Positions 24,830 to 34,160 are shown, counted from the first letter of the stretch. The stretch is DNA of 64,000 nt from Streptomyces carminius (GCF_002794255.1 NZ_PGGW01000069.1:546827-610826); one strand, 5' to 3'. The notes: a model not told the origin generated them from the sequence alone. Numbers and translations: made by a program.

Positions 24830-25405
24830 GTGGGAGTCAGCCTCAGCAAGGGTGGCAACGTCTCGCTGACCAAGGAGGCCCCCAACCTGACCGCCGTGAT
24901 GGTGGGTCTCGGCTGGGACGCCCGCACCACTACGGGTGCGGACTTCGACCTGGACGCCAGCGCCCTGCTGACGAATGCCGAGGGGAAGGTCTCCAGCGAC
25001 CAGAACTTCGTCTTCTTCAACAACCTCAAGAGCCCCGACGGCTCCGTCGAGCACACCGGCGACAACCTCACCGGTGAGGGCGAGGGCGACGACGAGGCCA
25101 TCAAGGTGAACCTGGCAGGGGTGCCGGCGGACGTCACGAAGATCGTCTTTCCGGTGTCGATCTACGAGGCCGAGGCACGCCAGCAGAGCTTCGGTCAGGT
25201 GCGCAACGCCTACATCCGGGTGGTCAACCAGGCCGACGGCAACGAGCTGGCCCGCTACGACCTGAGCGAGGACGCCTCCACCGAGACCGCGATGGTCTTC
25301 GGTGAGCTGTACCGCCACGGCGCGGAGTGGAAGTTCCGGGCCATCGGCCAGGGCTACGCCTCGGGCCTGCGCGGCATCGCCCAGGACTTCGGGGTCAACG
25401 TCTGA
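24830..25405 (+). CDS. terD: TerD-family protein (first copy)
   Basis: 191 aa. Complete TerD domain: VSLSKGGNVSLTKEAPNLT, GLGWDARTTTGADFDLDASA (acidic Ca2+-binding loop), DQNFVFFNN, NQADGNELARYDLSED and ELYRHGAEWKFRAIGQGY. TerD proteins bind calcium and act in tellurite, phage and general stress resistance. GTG 24830 with GGAGG and a 6-base spacing. About 65% of residues look identical to the next gene, so this is a tandem duplication. Confidence 0.93.
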   Translation: MGVSLSKGGNVSLTKEAPNLTAVMVGLGWDARTTTGADFDLDASALLTNAEGKVSSDQNFVFFNNLKSPDGSVEHTGDNLTGEGEGDDEAIKVNLAGVPADVTKIVFPVSIYEAEARQQSFGQVRNAYIRVVNQADGNELARYDLSEDASTETAMVFGELYRHGAEWKFRAIGQGYASGLRGIAQDFGVNV

Positions 25406-25584
25406 CCGATCCTCGTCCGACGTCCTCCGAGGGCCCCGCGCCCCCGGGGACGCCGTTCGCCGGCGAGCGGTTCCACCCGGTCCCGGCAGCGTCCGGCGCC
25501 GCAGACTTCCACAACCGGGAGGTGTGCGGCGCCGGGCGGTTTGATCACACTGGGCGCACCACACCGGGGAGAGGAAGCAGGATC

Positions 25585-26163
25585 ATGGGTGTCACGCTCG
25601 CCAAGGGGGGCAACGTCTCCCTCTCGAAGGCCGCACCGAACCTGACCCAGGTCCGGATCGGTCTGGGCTGGAAGGCCCGTTCCACCACGGGTGCCGCGTT
25701 CGACCTGGACGCCAGCGCCCTGCTGTGCGCGGGCGGGCGGGTGCTCGGCGACGAGTACTTCGTCTTCTACAACAACCTCACCAGCCCCGAGGGTGCCGTC
25801 GAGCACACCGGTGACGAACTGGTCGGCGGGACGGGGGGCGACGACGACGAGACGATCATGGTGGACCTCCCCCGGGTGCCCGAGCGGGTCGACAAGGTGG
25901 TCTTCGCGGTGTCGATCTACGACGCCGACGCCCGGCGCCAGGCCTTCGGCCAGGTCACCGACGCCTACATCCGGGTGGTGAACCAGGCGGACGGCAACGA
26001 GCTGGCCCGCTACGACCTGAGCGAGGACGCCTCCTCGGAGACGGCCATGATCTTCGGAGAGCTGTACCGGTACGGCGGCGAGTGGAAGTTCCGCGCGGTG
26101 GGGCAGGGGTACGCGTCGGGTCTGCGGGGCATCGCCCTAGACTTCGGAGTCAACGTTTCGTAA
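25585..26163 (+). CDS. terD: TerD-family protein (second copy)
   Basis: 192 aa, closely similar to the preceding gene over its full length. The same Ca2+-binding acidic block FDLDASALL and the NQADGNELARYDLSEDAS segment are unchanged. ATG 25585 with GAGGAAG upstream. A 180-base gap separates the copies and may hold its own promoter. Read into the DUF475 membrane-protein gene 73 bases downstream. Confidence 0.93.
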   Translation: MGVTLAKGGNVSLSKAAPNLTQVRIGLGWKARSTTGAAFDLDASALLCAGGRVLGDEYFVFYNNLTSPEGAVEHTGDELVGGTGGDDDETIMVDLPRVPERVDKVVFAVSIYDADARRQAFGQVTDAYIRVVNQADGNELARYDLSEDASSETAMIFGELYRYGGEWKFRAVGQGYASGLRGIALDFGVNVS

Positions 26164-26236
26164 AGCGGGCCCGCGGAGTGTCTTCCGCCGCCCAGGACGC
26201 GGGGGGATTCCCACGCGAGAGAAGATTGGGTAACCA

Positions 26237-27394
26237 GTGGTTCTGAGGACATTCGGCTGGTCCTTCGGCGTTACCGCCGCCGGGCTCGTCACCGCCTTCT
26301 TGTTCGGGGGGTGGGAGGCGTTCGCCCTTGTGGCAATCCTCTCCATCCTGGAGATCTCGCTGTCGTTCGACAACGCGGTCGTGAACGCCGGTGTGCTGAA
26401 GAAGATGAACGCCTTCTGGCAGAAGATCTTCCTCACCATCGGCATCCTGATCGCCGTCTTCGGTATGCGGCTGGTCTTCCCCATCGTGATCGTGTCCGTC
26501 TCGGCCCAGCTCGGGCCGATCGAGGCGGTCGACCTGGCGCTGAACGACCAGGAGCGCTACGAGCAGCTGGTCACCGACGCCCACCCGTCGATCGCGGCCT
26601 TCGGCGGCATGTTCCTGCTGATGATCTTCCTCAACTTCATCTTCGACCAGGACCGCGACATCCACTGGCTCAAGCCGATCGAGCGTCCGCTGGCCCGCTT
26701 CGGGCAGGTCGAAGGTCTGGCCGTGGTCATCGCCCTGATCGTCCTGCTGGTCTCGGGCAGCGTGCTGGGCACCAACGCCGTGCTCTACGAGGGCCACGCG
26801 GACGAGTCCGCCGCGGTCTATCTCGCCGGCATCGCGGGACTGCTCACCTATCTGATCGTCAACGGGCTCTCCAGCCACTTCGAGAACAAGATCGAAGAGG
26901 AGGAGGAGCAGGAGCACGAGGCGGAGGAGGCCGCCAGGCGCGCCGGCCGGGAGCCCTCGCCGGTGCTGCTCGCGGGCAAGGCGGCGTTCTTCATGTTCCT
27001 CTACCTGGAGGTCCTGGACGCGTCCTTCTCCTTCGACGGCGTCATCGGCGCCTTCGCCATCACCAACGACCCGGTCATCATCGCGCTCGGTCTGGGCATC
27101 GGCGCGATGTACGTCCGGTCCATGACCGTCTACCTGGTCCGCCAGGGCACCCTGGACGAGTACCGCTACCTGGAGCACGGCGCCCACTACGCCATCGGCG
27201 CCCTGGGAGTCCTGCTGCTCATCACCATCAGGTGGCACGTCAACGAGGTCATCACCGGCCTCATCGGTGTCGCCCTGATCGGTGCGGCCTTCCTGACGTC
27301 GGTGCGCCACAACCGCGCCGACGCCGCCGGCAGCGGCGAGGGCGGCGAGGGCGGCACCCCGGCCCAGAAGCCGGAAGTGCCCTCCGGAGTGTGA
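26237..27394 (+). CDS. DUF475 / TerC-type integral membrane protein
   Basis: 385 aa, about eight to nine transmembrane segments. TerC-superfamily signatures with Asp/Glu within membrane helices: LEISLSFDNAVVNAG near the N-terminus and the repeat-related LEVLDASFSFDGVIGA in the second half. A charged loop (KIEEEEEQEHEAEEAARR) divides the halves. TerC-type proteins are proposed metal-ion or manganese exporters working with TerD at the membrane. GTG 26237; the ribosome site is weak. Follows terD on the same strand. Confidence 0.9.
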   Translation: MVLRTFGWSFGVTAAGLVTAFLFGGWEAFALVAILSILEISLSFDNAVVNAGVLKKMNAFWQKIFLTIGILIAVFGMRLVFPIVIVSVSAQLGPIEAVDLALNDQERYEQLVTDAHPSIAAFGGMFLLMIFLNFIFDQDRDIHWLKPIERPLARFGQVEGLAVVIALIVLLVSGSVLGTNAVLYEGHADESAAVYLAGIAGLLTYLIVNGLSSHFENKIEEEEEQEHEAEEAARRAGREPSPVLLAGKAAFFMFLYLEVLDASFSFDGVIGAFAITNDPVIIALGLGIGAMYVRSMTVYLVRQGTLDEYRYLEHGAHYAIGALGVLLLITIRWHVNEVITGLIGVALIGAAFLTSVRHNRADAAGSGEGGEGGTPAQKPEVPSGV

Positions 27395-27421
27395 CGGCGG
27401 CCCGATTGCGGAACGCTCTGT

Positions 27422-27460
27422 GCGGGGCGGCCACGCGGTGGAACCGCGCGGCCGCCCCGC
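27422..27460 (+). terminator. Hairpin after the DUF475 gene
   Basis: 11-bp outer stem (GCGGGGCGGCC) plus 6-bp inner stem with one mismatch and a GGA loop, 28 bases after the stop. Ends the terD-terD-DUF475 unit. Confidence 0.65.
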
Positions 27461-27529
27461 GGCGTTGGGAACGGGGGACGGGACAGGAACGGCACAGGAC
27501 GATCCGGCCGGAGCTGGGGGTGGGAAGAC

Positions 27530-28285
27530 ATGGTCTCCCTGTGGGAGAACTGGCGCGGCGGCATGCGCAGAGGTCCGAGGTTCGACACCGTCGGCGGCTC
27601 GTCGACGTACGCGACGGAGCTGACCAGACGGCACTCGACGGTCTCGCTCACCCGGCACGGCGCCGACAGCGGCCACCTGCAGATCAACCTCTCCTGGCGG
27701 GCGAGGACCTCCGACCTCACCGGCCGGTCACGGCGCGGCCGGCTGCCGCGCAATCCGCTGGAGCTGTTCAAGCCCGTACCGGTGCAGGGCCACACCCAGG
27801 GCGTGGTGACGGTGGACCTGGACCTGGCCTGCCTGTACGAGCTGACGGACGGCAGCAAGGGCGTGGTCCAGCCGCTCGGCGGGCTGCTGGGGGAGATCAA
27901 CGCGCCGCCGTACGTCAAGCTCAGCGGTGACGACCGGTTCGGCGGGACGTCGGGCGAGACCATCTACGTCAACCTCGACCACAAGGACAAGATCAAGCGG
28001 CTGCTCGTCTTCGTCTACATCTACGACGGCACTCCGGCGTTCGACCGTACCCAGGCCGTGGTCACGCTGATCCCCAGCAGCGGCCCCCGCATCGAGATCG
28101 GCCTGGACGAACGGGAGCCCGACGCGCGCTCGTGCGCGGTGGTGCTGATCGAGCAGGACGGCAAGGGGCAGCTGGTGGTGCGCCGGGAGGTCCGGTACGT
28201 CTACGGCTTCCAGTCCGAGCTCGACCGGCTCTACGGCTGGGGGCTGCAGTGGGGCCGCGGTTTCAAGAAGAGCGGCCGGTCGTGA
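27530..28285 (+). CDS. TerA/TerD-like stress protein
   Basis: 251 aa. Divergent TerD-superfamily fold: GVVTVDLDLACLYELTDGSKGVVQPLG corresponds to the TerD DLDASALL block, then GETIYVNLDHKDKIKRLLVFVYIYDG, and C-terminal EVRYVYGFQSELDRLYGWGLQWGRG. This is the TerA-like or tellurium-resistance Streptomyces paralogue that usually accompanies terD/terC. ATG 27530 directly after GGGAAGAC. Converges on the Pro-rich TerD gene across 70 bases. Confidence 0.8.
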   Translation: MVSLWENWRGGMRRGPRFDTVGGSSTYATELTRRHSTVSLTRHGADSGHLQINLSWRARTSDLTGRSRRGRLPRNPLELFKPVPVQGHTQGVVTVDLDLACLYELTDGSKGVVQPLGGLLGEINAPPYVKLSGDDRFGGTSGETIYVNLDHKDKIKRLLVFVYIYDGTPAFDRTQAVVTLIPSSGPRIEIGLDEREPDARSCAVVLIEQDGKGQLVVRREVRYVYGFQSELDRLYGWGLQWGRGFKKSGRS

Positions 28286-28355
28286 TGCCCGCCCGTCCGT
28301 GTCCCCGCCCGTACCTCCGCCCGTGCTTCGGCCCGTGCTTCGGCCCGGCCACGGC

Positions 28356-29288
28356 CTAGCGCCCCACGAACTGCGGCCCCTGCGGAGGGAGCGTGAAACC
28401 CGGGTCGGGCTGCGGGTAGCCGTACGCGGGCCGGGGCGGCGGGCCCGGCGGCTGCGCAGGCGGCTGTACGGGCGGGGGCGGCGGTATCTGCGGGTAGCCG
28501 TACGCGGGCGGGGCCGGCGGCGGTGGGTGGCCGTGGGCGGACCGGTCGGGTATCCGGGCGGTGGCCGCCGCGGCGGGTTCGGGCCGCGGCTCGGGATGCG
28601 GCCCGGGCTCGGGTTCGGGAAGGGGGCGCGGGCCGGGACCGGGCTCCGGCGGGGGCGCCGGTACCGGGTCCGGCTCGGGGAGGTCCGGCTCCGGAGGCGG
28701 CTGCGGAACCGTCCCCGCCGGCCCTCCGGAGACGGCCGGCGAGCCCTCCTCCACCGAGATCCCGAACTCCGTCGCCAGTCCGATCAGCCCGGTGTCGTAG
28801 CCCTGTCCCAGCGCGCGGAACTTCCAGCCGTCCCCGCGCCGGTACAGCTCGCCGCAGATCAGGGCCGTCTCCGAGCCCGTCTCGGGGCGGATCTCGAACC
28901 GCGCCACCGTCTCCCCGCCGATGGTGTCCAGCAACAGCAGCACCAGGTCGCGCACGTCCGCGAAGGTGCCGCCGTCCGCCGAGGCGGTCAGCAGCACCCG
29001 GTCCACGGACGGCTCCAGTCCGGCCAGCTCCACCTCGACGGAGTCGGTCAGTCCTTCGGGCTCGCGCCTCTTGGGCAGGTGCCGGACGAGTCCGGACGGG
29101 TGGCGGGGCTGGTTGTAGAAGACGAAGTCCTCGTCGGAGCGCACCCGGCCGTCCGTGCCCACCAGCAGCGCGGAGGCGTCGACATCATGCACCCCCGTGC
29201 CCGGTGTCCAGCGCAGGACGGCGCGCACCGCCGTCGTCTGGAGCTGGATGTTCGACCCCTTCAGCATCGCGTGCGTCATGACCGCCAT
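28356..29288 (-). CDS. TerD-domain protein with long Pro-rich C-terminal tail
   Basis: 310 aa. Residues 1-180 form a TerD domain (MLKGSNIQLQTTAVRAVLRW, DVDASALLVG, DEDFVFYNQPRHPSG, ELYRRGDGWKFRALGQGYDTG). The remaining 130 residues are Pro/Glu then Pro/Tyr-rich, with repeats such as PEPGPGPRPLPEPEPGP and three PxYGYPQ-type units. Such tails in TerD proteins may mediate multivalent contacts. Start either ATG 29288 or ATG 29279 (MTHAML); the purine-rich GGAAGG is closer to 29288. Divergent from the CitE-like operon. Confidence 0.87.
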   Translation of the reverse strand: MAVMTHAMLKGSNIQLQTTAVRAVLRWTPGTGVHDVDASALLVGTDGRVRSDEDFVFYNQPRHPSGLVRHLPKRREPEGLTDSVEVELAGLEPSVDRVLLTASADGGTFADVRDLVLLLLDTIGGETVARFEIRPETGSETALICGELYRRGDGWKFRALGQGYDTGLIGLATEFGISVEEGSPAVSGGPAGTVPQPPPEPDLPEPDPVPAPPPEPGPGPRPLPEPEPGPHPEPRPEPAAAATARIPDRSAHGHPPPPAPPAYGYPQIPPPPPVQPPAQPPGPPPRPAYGYPQPDPGFTLPPQGPQFVGR

Positions 29289-29432
29289 CCTGCCTTCCCG
29301 GGCGCACCGGGACAACGCGAGTGCCCAGGAGCGTCCGGTTTGCTCGTGGGTAATGTTTTGTTCATGTGTTCGGGCAGCGATTGAGCCGCGTTCATGCTTA
29401 TTGTGCATATGACAAATGGCCGGATCTAGTTC

Positions 29433-30629
29433 ATGACAGGCATGAGACCGGCGAGGATCGGGGGCCTTGTGCGGCATTTCGGACACCTTCCGCCGGATGT
29501 CCGGCACGAGCTGTTCCACCGGGAGCCGGCGGAGTTCTTCCCGGACTCCCCGGCCTGCCTGCTGTCGGCCGCCCTCGGCGCGACCCTCTACAGCCCGGCC
29601 ACCCGCCCCCGGCTCGCCGACGACGTCCGCAAGCAGACCCGGCGCGGGGTGGTCTCGATGGTCCTCTGCCTGGAGGACTCCATAGACGACGCGGAGGTGC
29701 CCGGCGCCGAGGAGAACCTGGTCGGGCAGCTCACCGAGCTGGCCGGCTCCGGTGCCGGGGAGCTGCCGCTGCTGTTCGTCCGGGTCCGCGAACCCGCCCA
29801 GATCACCGACCTGGTCCGGCGGCTGGGTCCCGCCGCCGGGCTGCTGTCCGGCTTCGTCCTGCCGAAGTTCACCGAGGAGCGCGGCATCCCCTTCCTGGAG
29901 GCGTTCGACGCCGCCGAGGCGGACTGTGGACGTCGGTTTTTCGCCATGCCCGTGCTGGAATCCCCCGAGCTGCTCCATCTGGAGACGCGCCTGGAGGCGC
30001 TCGCCGGGATCGCCCGGACCGTCGACAAGTACCGCGAGCGCGTCCTGGCGCTCCGGCTGGGCGTCACCGACTTCTGCGCCGCCTACGGGCTGCGCCGCAG
30101 TCCCGAGATGACCGCCTACGACGTGCAGATCGTGGCCTCGGTCATCGCCGACGTGGTCAACGTGCTCGGCCGGGCCGACGGCACGGGCTTCACGGTCACG
30201 GGGCCGGTGTGGGAGTACTTCCGCCTCCAGGAGCGGATGTTCAAACCGCAGCTGCGCCGCAGCCCCTTCACCGGCCGCGCCGAGGAACTGCGCACCGCCC
30301 TGATCGCGCACGACATGGACGGGCTGCTGCGCGAGATCGAACTGGACCGGGCCAACGGGCTGCTGGGCAAGACCTGCATCCACCCCTCGCACGTCGCCCC
30401 CGTGCACGCCCTGTCCGTGGTCAGCCACGAGGAGTTCAGCGACGCCACCGACATACTGCGCCCCGAACGCGGCGGTGGCGGTGTTCTCCGCTCGGCCTAC
30501 ACCAACAAGATGAACGAGGTGAAGCCGCACCGCGCCTGGGCCGAGCGCACCCTGCTGCGGGCCGAGGTCTTCGGCGTCGCGCGCGAGGGCGTGGGCTTCG
30601 TCGAGCTGCTTGCGGCGGCGACCGGATGA
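29433..30629 (+). CDS. HpcH/HpaI aldolase / CitE-like lyase of the Ter module
   Basis: 398 aa TIM-barrel lyase. VVSMVLCLEDSIDD, LLFVRVREPAQI and GFVLPKFTEE give the metal-binding acidic residues and Arg of CitE-like enzymes. LGKTCIHPSHVAPVHAL near the C-terminus is the usual CitE closing motif. In Ter gene neighbourhoods such lyases belong to a predicted nucleoside-like metabolite pathway with a PRTase, StiP and HAD protein (comparative-genomics knowledge), exactly the genes that follow. ATG 29433; its TGA overlaps the next ATG (ATGA). Confidence 0.88.
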   Translation: MTGMRPARIGGLVRHFGHLPPDVRHELFHREPAEFFPDSPACLLSAALGATLYSPATRPRLADDVRKQTRRGVVSMVLCLEDSIDDAEVPGAEENLVGQLTELAGSGAGELPLLFVRVREPAQITDLVRRLGPAAGLLSGFVLPKFTEERGIPFLEAFDAAEADCGRRFFAMPVLESPELLHLETRLEALAGIARTVDKYRERVLALRLGVTDFCAAYGLRRSPEMTAYDVQIVASVIADVVNVLGRADGTGFTVTGPVWEYFRLQERMFKPQLRRSPFTGRAEELRTALIAHDMDGLLREIELDRANGLLGKTCIHPSHVAPVHALSVVSHEEFSDATDILRPERGGGGVLRSAYTNKMNEVKPHRAWAERTLLRAEVFGVAREGVGFVELLAAATG

Positions 30630-33313
30630 GCGGCGACGGCGGCAGCGGCAGCGGCTACCGTGACGGACACGGCGACAGCGCCGGCGACGGCAGCGGTGAG
30701 GAGCACGGCACGGTGACACGGCAGGCGGCCAGGGACACGGGCACGACCGCGGAGACGGGCACCGGAGGGCCGGACGAGCCCGGCCACGGGCGGCGCCCGG
30801 AGGACCGGCCGGGAAACCCGCCGGCCGGCCGGCCGGAGGAGGAGTGGTCCGGGGAGTGGGTCGCCCGCCGGCTCGGCGTCCGGCTGGAGTCCGCGCCGGG
30901 CGAGGCCGACGGGCGGCTGCGCGGCCTGCTGGGCCTGGCCCTGCGGCGCAACCCCCGCCGGGCCCATCTGCTGGTCTCCCGGGTGCTGGGCAAGCACGTC
31001 CCCCAACTGCCCCGGGTCGTCCACGGCACCGGCCTCGCCCTGGGCGAGCGGGTCCGCGAGCTCCTGGGGGACGACGCCGGCCGCGCGGTCGTGCTGGGCT
31101 ACGCCGAGACCGCCACCGGGCTGGGCCACAGCGTCGCCGACGGCCTGCGCACCGCGCCCTACCTGCACTCCACCCGCCGCGCCGTCCCCGGCGCGGTGCC
31201 GGTGGGAGGCTTCGAGGAGGAGCACTCCCACGCCACCTCCCATCTGCTGCTGCCCGAGGACCCGGCGCTGCTGGCCGGAAACGGCCCGCTGGTGCTGGTG
31301 GACGACGAGTTCTCCACCGGCACCACCGTCCTCAACACGATCACCGTCCTGCACCGCGCCTTCCCGCGCGAGCGGTACGTCATCGTCGCCCTGACCGACC
31401 TGCGCGGTGCGGCCGACCGCGCCCGGCTGGAGAAGTTCGCCGCCGAACTCGGCGCCCGTATCGACGTGGTGGCGCTGGCCACCGGCACCGTCCGTCTTCC
31501 CGCGGACGTGCTGGAGCGCGGCGCCGCCCTGGTCGAGGCCCACGACGGCCCGCCGCCGGCGCCCGCCGGGGAGCCCGGCGAGGTGCGCCGGGTGGAGCTG
31601 GGCTGGCCGCTCGGTCTGCCCGACGGCGGCCGGCACGGCTTCACCCCCGCCCACCGCGCCCGGCTGGAGGCCGCGCTGCCCGCGATGGCCGGCCGGCTCG
31701 CCGCCGCGCTGCCGCCGGGAGCGCGGCGGGTGCTCGTACTGGGCTGCGAGGAGCTGATGTACGCGCCGCTGCGGCTGGCCGGCGCCCTGGCCGATCTCCT
31801 CGCCGACGGCTCTGCCGACGGCACGGGCGGGCCCGGCGCCGAGGTCCGCTTCTCCACCACCACCCGCTCGCCCGTCCTGGCGGTCGACGAACCCGGCTAC
31901 GCGATACGCACCCGGCTGGTCTTCCCCGCCCACGACGACCCCGCCGGTGACCCCGCCGGCGGCACGAGCCCGCGCTACGCCTACAACGTCCACAGCACCA
32001 CCGGCGCCGGCTTCGACGCGGTGGTGGCCGTGGTCGACTCCGCCGGCGACACCCCCGCCCTGCACGCCCCCGACGGCCTGCCGGCCCGACTGGCCGCGCA
32101 CACCGGCCGGGTGCTGCTCGCCGTGATCCCCTCCCACCGGCCGCTGCCCGCACCGCTGCGCGGCCCCGCCTTCTCCTCCTACGCGCCCGGGGAGGTCGGC
32201 TGGCTGCTCCAGGACCTCTCCGAGGTCACCCTGGAGGCGCCGACGGAGGAGCGCGAGGAGGCCATCCAGTCCGGCGGCGCCCACTACGCCGAGTCGCTGC
32301 CGGTGGAGTACCAGCCGAGCGAGGCGTACCAGAAGCTGTTCCACCAGGCGCTGGAGGCCTCCGCGGCCCGGATCGCCCGCGCGGTCGGCACCGTCACCGA
32401 CACCCTGCTCGCCGAGCGCGGACGGCACGGCGGCGGCGCTGGTGGCGGTGGCGGTGGCGGTGGCATCGTGCTGGCCTCCCTGGCGCGCGCCGGGACGCCG
32501 GTCGGGGTGCTGATGCGCCGCTGGGCGCGGCAGGTCCACGGCCTGGAACTGCCGCACTACGCGGTCTCCATCGTCCGCGGCCGCGGCATCGACACCACCG
32601 CCCTGCGCTGGCTGGCCGCCCACCACGACCCGGCCGACGTGGTCTTCGTCGACGGCTGGACCGGCAAGGGCGCCATCACCCGCGAGCTCGCCGACGCCCT
32701 GCGCCCCTTCCCCGGCTTCGACCCCGAGCTCGCGGTCCTGGCCGACCCCGGCGGCTGTGTGCGCACCTACGGCACCCGCGAGGACTTCCTCATCCCCTCG
32801 GCCTGTCTGAACTCCACCGTCTCCGGACTGGTCTCGCGCACCGTGCTCCGCGCCGACCTCGTCGGGCCGGACGACTTCCACGGCGCGAAGTTCTACCGCG
32901 AGCTGGCCGCCTCCGACGTCTCCGGGCTCTTCCTCGACACCGTCGCCGCCCGCTTCGACGAGGTGCGCGAGCCGGTCGCCGCCGACGTCCGCGCACTGCT
33001 CGCCGCCGACCGCGCCCCCACCTGGGCGGGCCGGCGGGCGGTGGAGCGCATCAGCGAGGAGTACGGCATCGGCGACGTCAACCTGGTCAAGCCCGGAGTC
33101 GGCGAGACCACCCGGGTGATGCTGCGCCGGGTGCCCTGGCGAGTGCTGGCCCGGCGCGGCGCGGGCGCCGACCTGGACCACATCCGGCTGCTCGCCGAAC
33201 AGCGCGGCGTACCCGTCGAGGAGGTCGACGGCCTGCCGTACTCCTGTGTCGGCCTGATCCACCCCCGCTACACGCGCGGCGCGACCGGCGCCGACGGAAA
33301 GGCCGCGCGATGA
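30626..33313 (+). CDS. Fused phosphoribosyltransferase-TRSP and StiP-family protein
   Basis: 895 aa. Residues about 75-300: PRTase domain with the PRPP loop LVLVDDEFSTGTTVLN (Asp226-Thr234). Residues about 310-500: the TRSP-type domain that follows such PRTases. Residues about 515-895: StiP-family predicted cysteine protease, with VVFVDGWTGKGAIT and SACLNSTVSGLVSRTV (Cys727 candidate nucleophile). A poly-Gly tract (about 602-615) lies in the StiP part. The two halves are often described as separate neighbouring proteins. The first 70 residues are low-complexity, so a later GTG (30712) might be the true start. Overlaps the genes on both sides by 4 bases. Confidence 0.85.
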   Translation: MSGDGGSGSGYRDGHGDSAGDGSGEEHGTVTRQAARDTGTTAETGTGGPDEPGHGRRPEDRPGNPPAGRPEEEWSGEWVARRLGVRLESAPGEADGRLRGLLGLALRRNPRRAHLLVSRVLGKHVPQLPRVVHGTGLALGERVRELLGDDAGRAVVLGYAETATGLGHSVADGLRTAPYLHSTRRAVPGAVPVGGFEEEHSHATSHLLLPEDPALLAGNGPLVLVDDEFSTGTTVLNTITVLHRAFPRERYVIVALTDLRGAADRARLEKFAAELGARIDVVALATGTVRLPADVLERGAALVEAHDGPPPAPAGEPGEVRRVELGWPLGLPDGGRHGFTPAHRARLEAALPAMAGRLAAALPPGARRVLVLGCEELMYAPLRLAGALADLLADGSADGTGGPGAEVRFSTTTRSPVLAVDEPGYAIRTRLVFPAHDDPAGDPAGGTSPRYAYNVHSTTGAGFDAVVAVVDSAGDTPALHAPDGLPARLAAHTGRVLLAVIPSHRPLPAPLRGPAFSSYAPGEVGWLLQDLSEVTLEAPTEEREEAIQSGGAHYAESLPVEYQPSEAYQKLFHQALEASAARIARAVGTVTDTLLAERGRHGGGAGGGGGGGGIVLASLARAGTPVGVLMRRWARQVHGLELPHYAVSIVRGRGIDTTALRWLAAHHDPADVVFVDGWTGKGAITRELADALRPFPGFDPELAVLADPGGCVRTYGTREDFLIPSACLNSTVSGLVSRTVLRADLVGPDDFHGAKFYRELAASDVSGLFLDTVAARFDEVREPVAADVRALLAADRAPTWAGRRAVERISEEYGIGDVNLVKPGVGETTRVMLRRVPWRVLARRGAGADLDHIRLLAEQRGVPVEEVDGLPYSCVGLIHPRYTRGATGADGKAAR

Positions 33314-34146
33314 ACTCGCACGCACCCGCCCCCGCCGCACCGGTGCTGATGGCCAGCGACCTGGACCGCACCCTGATCTACTCCGCCGCCTCCCTCGGCC
33401 TGGCGATGCCGGACGCCGAGGCGCCGCGGCTGCTGTGCGTGGAGGTCTACCAGTCCGGACCGCTGTCCTACCTCACCGAGACCGCCGCCGCGCTGCTGGC
33501 CGAGCTGGCCGGGCGGTCCGTCCTCGTCCCCACCACCACCCGCACCCGCGAGCAGTACGGCCGCATCCGCCTGCCCGGCCCGCCCCCGCGGTACGCGATC
33601 TGCGCCAACGGCGGCCATCTGCTGGTGGACGGCGAGTCCGACCCCGGCTGGCACGCCCGGGTGCGCCGCGCCCTGGACGCCGACTGCGCCTCCCTGGCGG
33701 AGGTCCGCGCCCGGCTGACCGCCACCGCCGACCCGGCCTGGCTGCTGAAGGAGCGCGTCGCCGAGGACCTGTTCGCCTACCTCGTCGTCGACCGCGCCGA
33801 ACTGCCCGAGGCCTGGGTCAAGGAACTGGCGGACTGGGCCGGGCCGCGCGGCTGGACGGTCTCCCTCCAGGGCCGCAAGATCTACGCCGTGCCCCGGCCG
33901 CTCACCAAGAGCGCCGCCGTCGCCGAGGTCGCCCGCCGCACCGGTGCCGGGCACGTACTGGCCGCCGGGGACTCCCTCCTGGACGCCGATCTGCTGCTCG
34001 CCGCCGACACCGGCTGGCGCCCCGGTCACGGGGAGCTGGCCGAACTGGGCTGGAGCGCCCCGCACATCACCGCCCTGCCCGAGCGCGGGGTGGCCGCCGG
34101 CGAGCGGATCCTGCGGGAGGCGCTGCTGCACACCGGCCGGGGCTGA
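33310..34146 (+). CDS. HAD-superfamily phosphatase of the Ter module
   Basis: 278 aa. HAD motif I ASDLDRTLIY (nucleophile Asp17, acid Asp19), motif III Lys in LTKSAAVAEVA, motif IV GDSLLDADLLLAAD. A Cof/sucrose-phosphatase-like cap lies between. Probably removes a phosphate from the metabolite made by the upstream PRTase and lyase. ATG overlaps the StiP stop (ATGA), and a methyltransferase follows 14 bases later, so the four genes form one operon. Confidence 0.88.
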   Translation: MNSHAPAPAAPVLMASDLDRTLIYSAASLGLAMPDAEAPRLLCVEVYQSGPLSYLTETAAALLAELAGRSVLVPTTTRTREQYGRIRLPGPPPRYAICANGGHLLVDGESDPGWHARVRRALDADCASLAEVRARLTATADPAWLLKERVAEDLFAYLVVDRAELPEAWVKELADWAGPRGWTVSLQGRKIYAVPRPLTKSAAVAEVARRTGAGHVLAAGDSLLDADLLLAADTGWRPGHGELAELGWSAPHITALPERGVAAGERILREALLHTGRG

Positions 34147-34160
34147 GTGAGGATGCCGGT

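Noticed and set aside
29366..30625. Upstream extension of the PRTase-StiP frame through the CitE-like gene
   Set aside because: Arg/Pro/Ala shadow; the real frame there encodes the lyase, and the PRTase starts at 30626 by ATGA overlap.
30497..33340. 947-codon minus-strand open frame opposite the PRTase-StiP gene
   Set aside because: Low-complexity Gly/Gln/Val/Arg sequence mirroring the coding strand; no domains or ribosome site.
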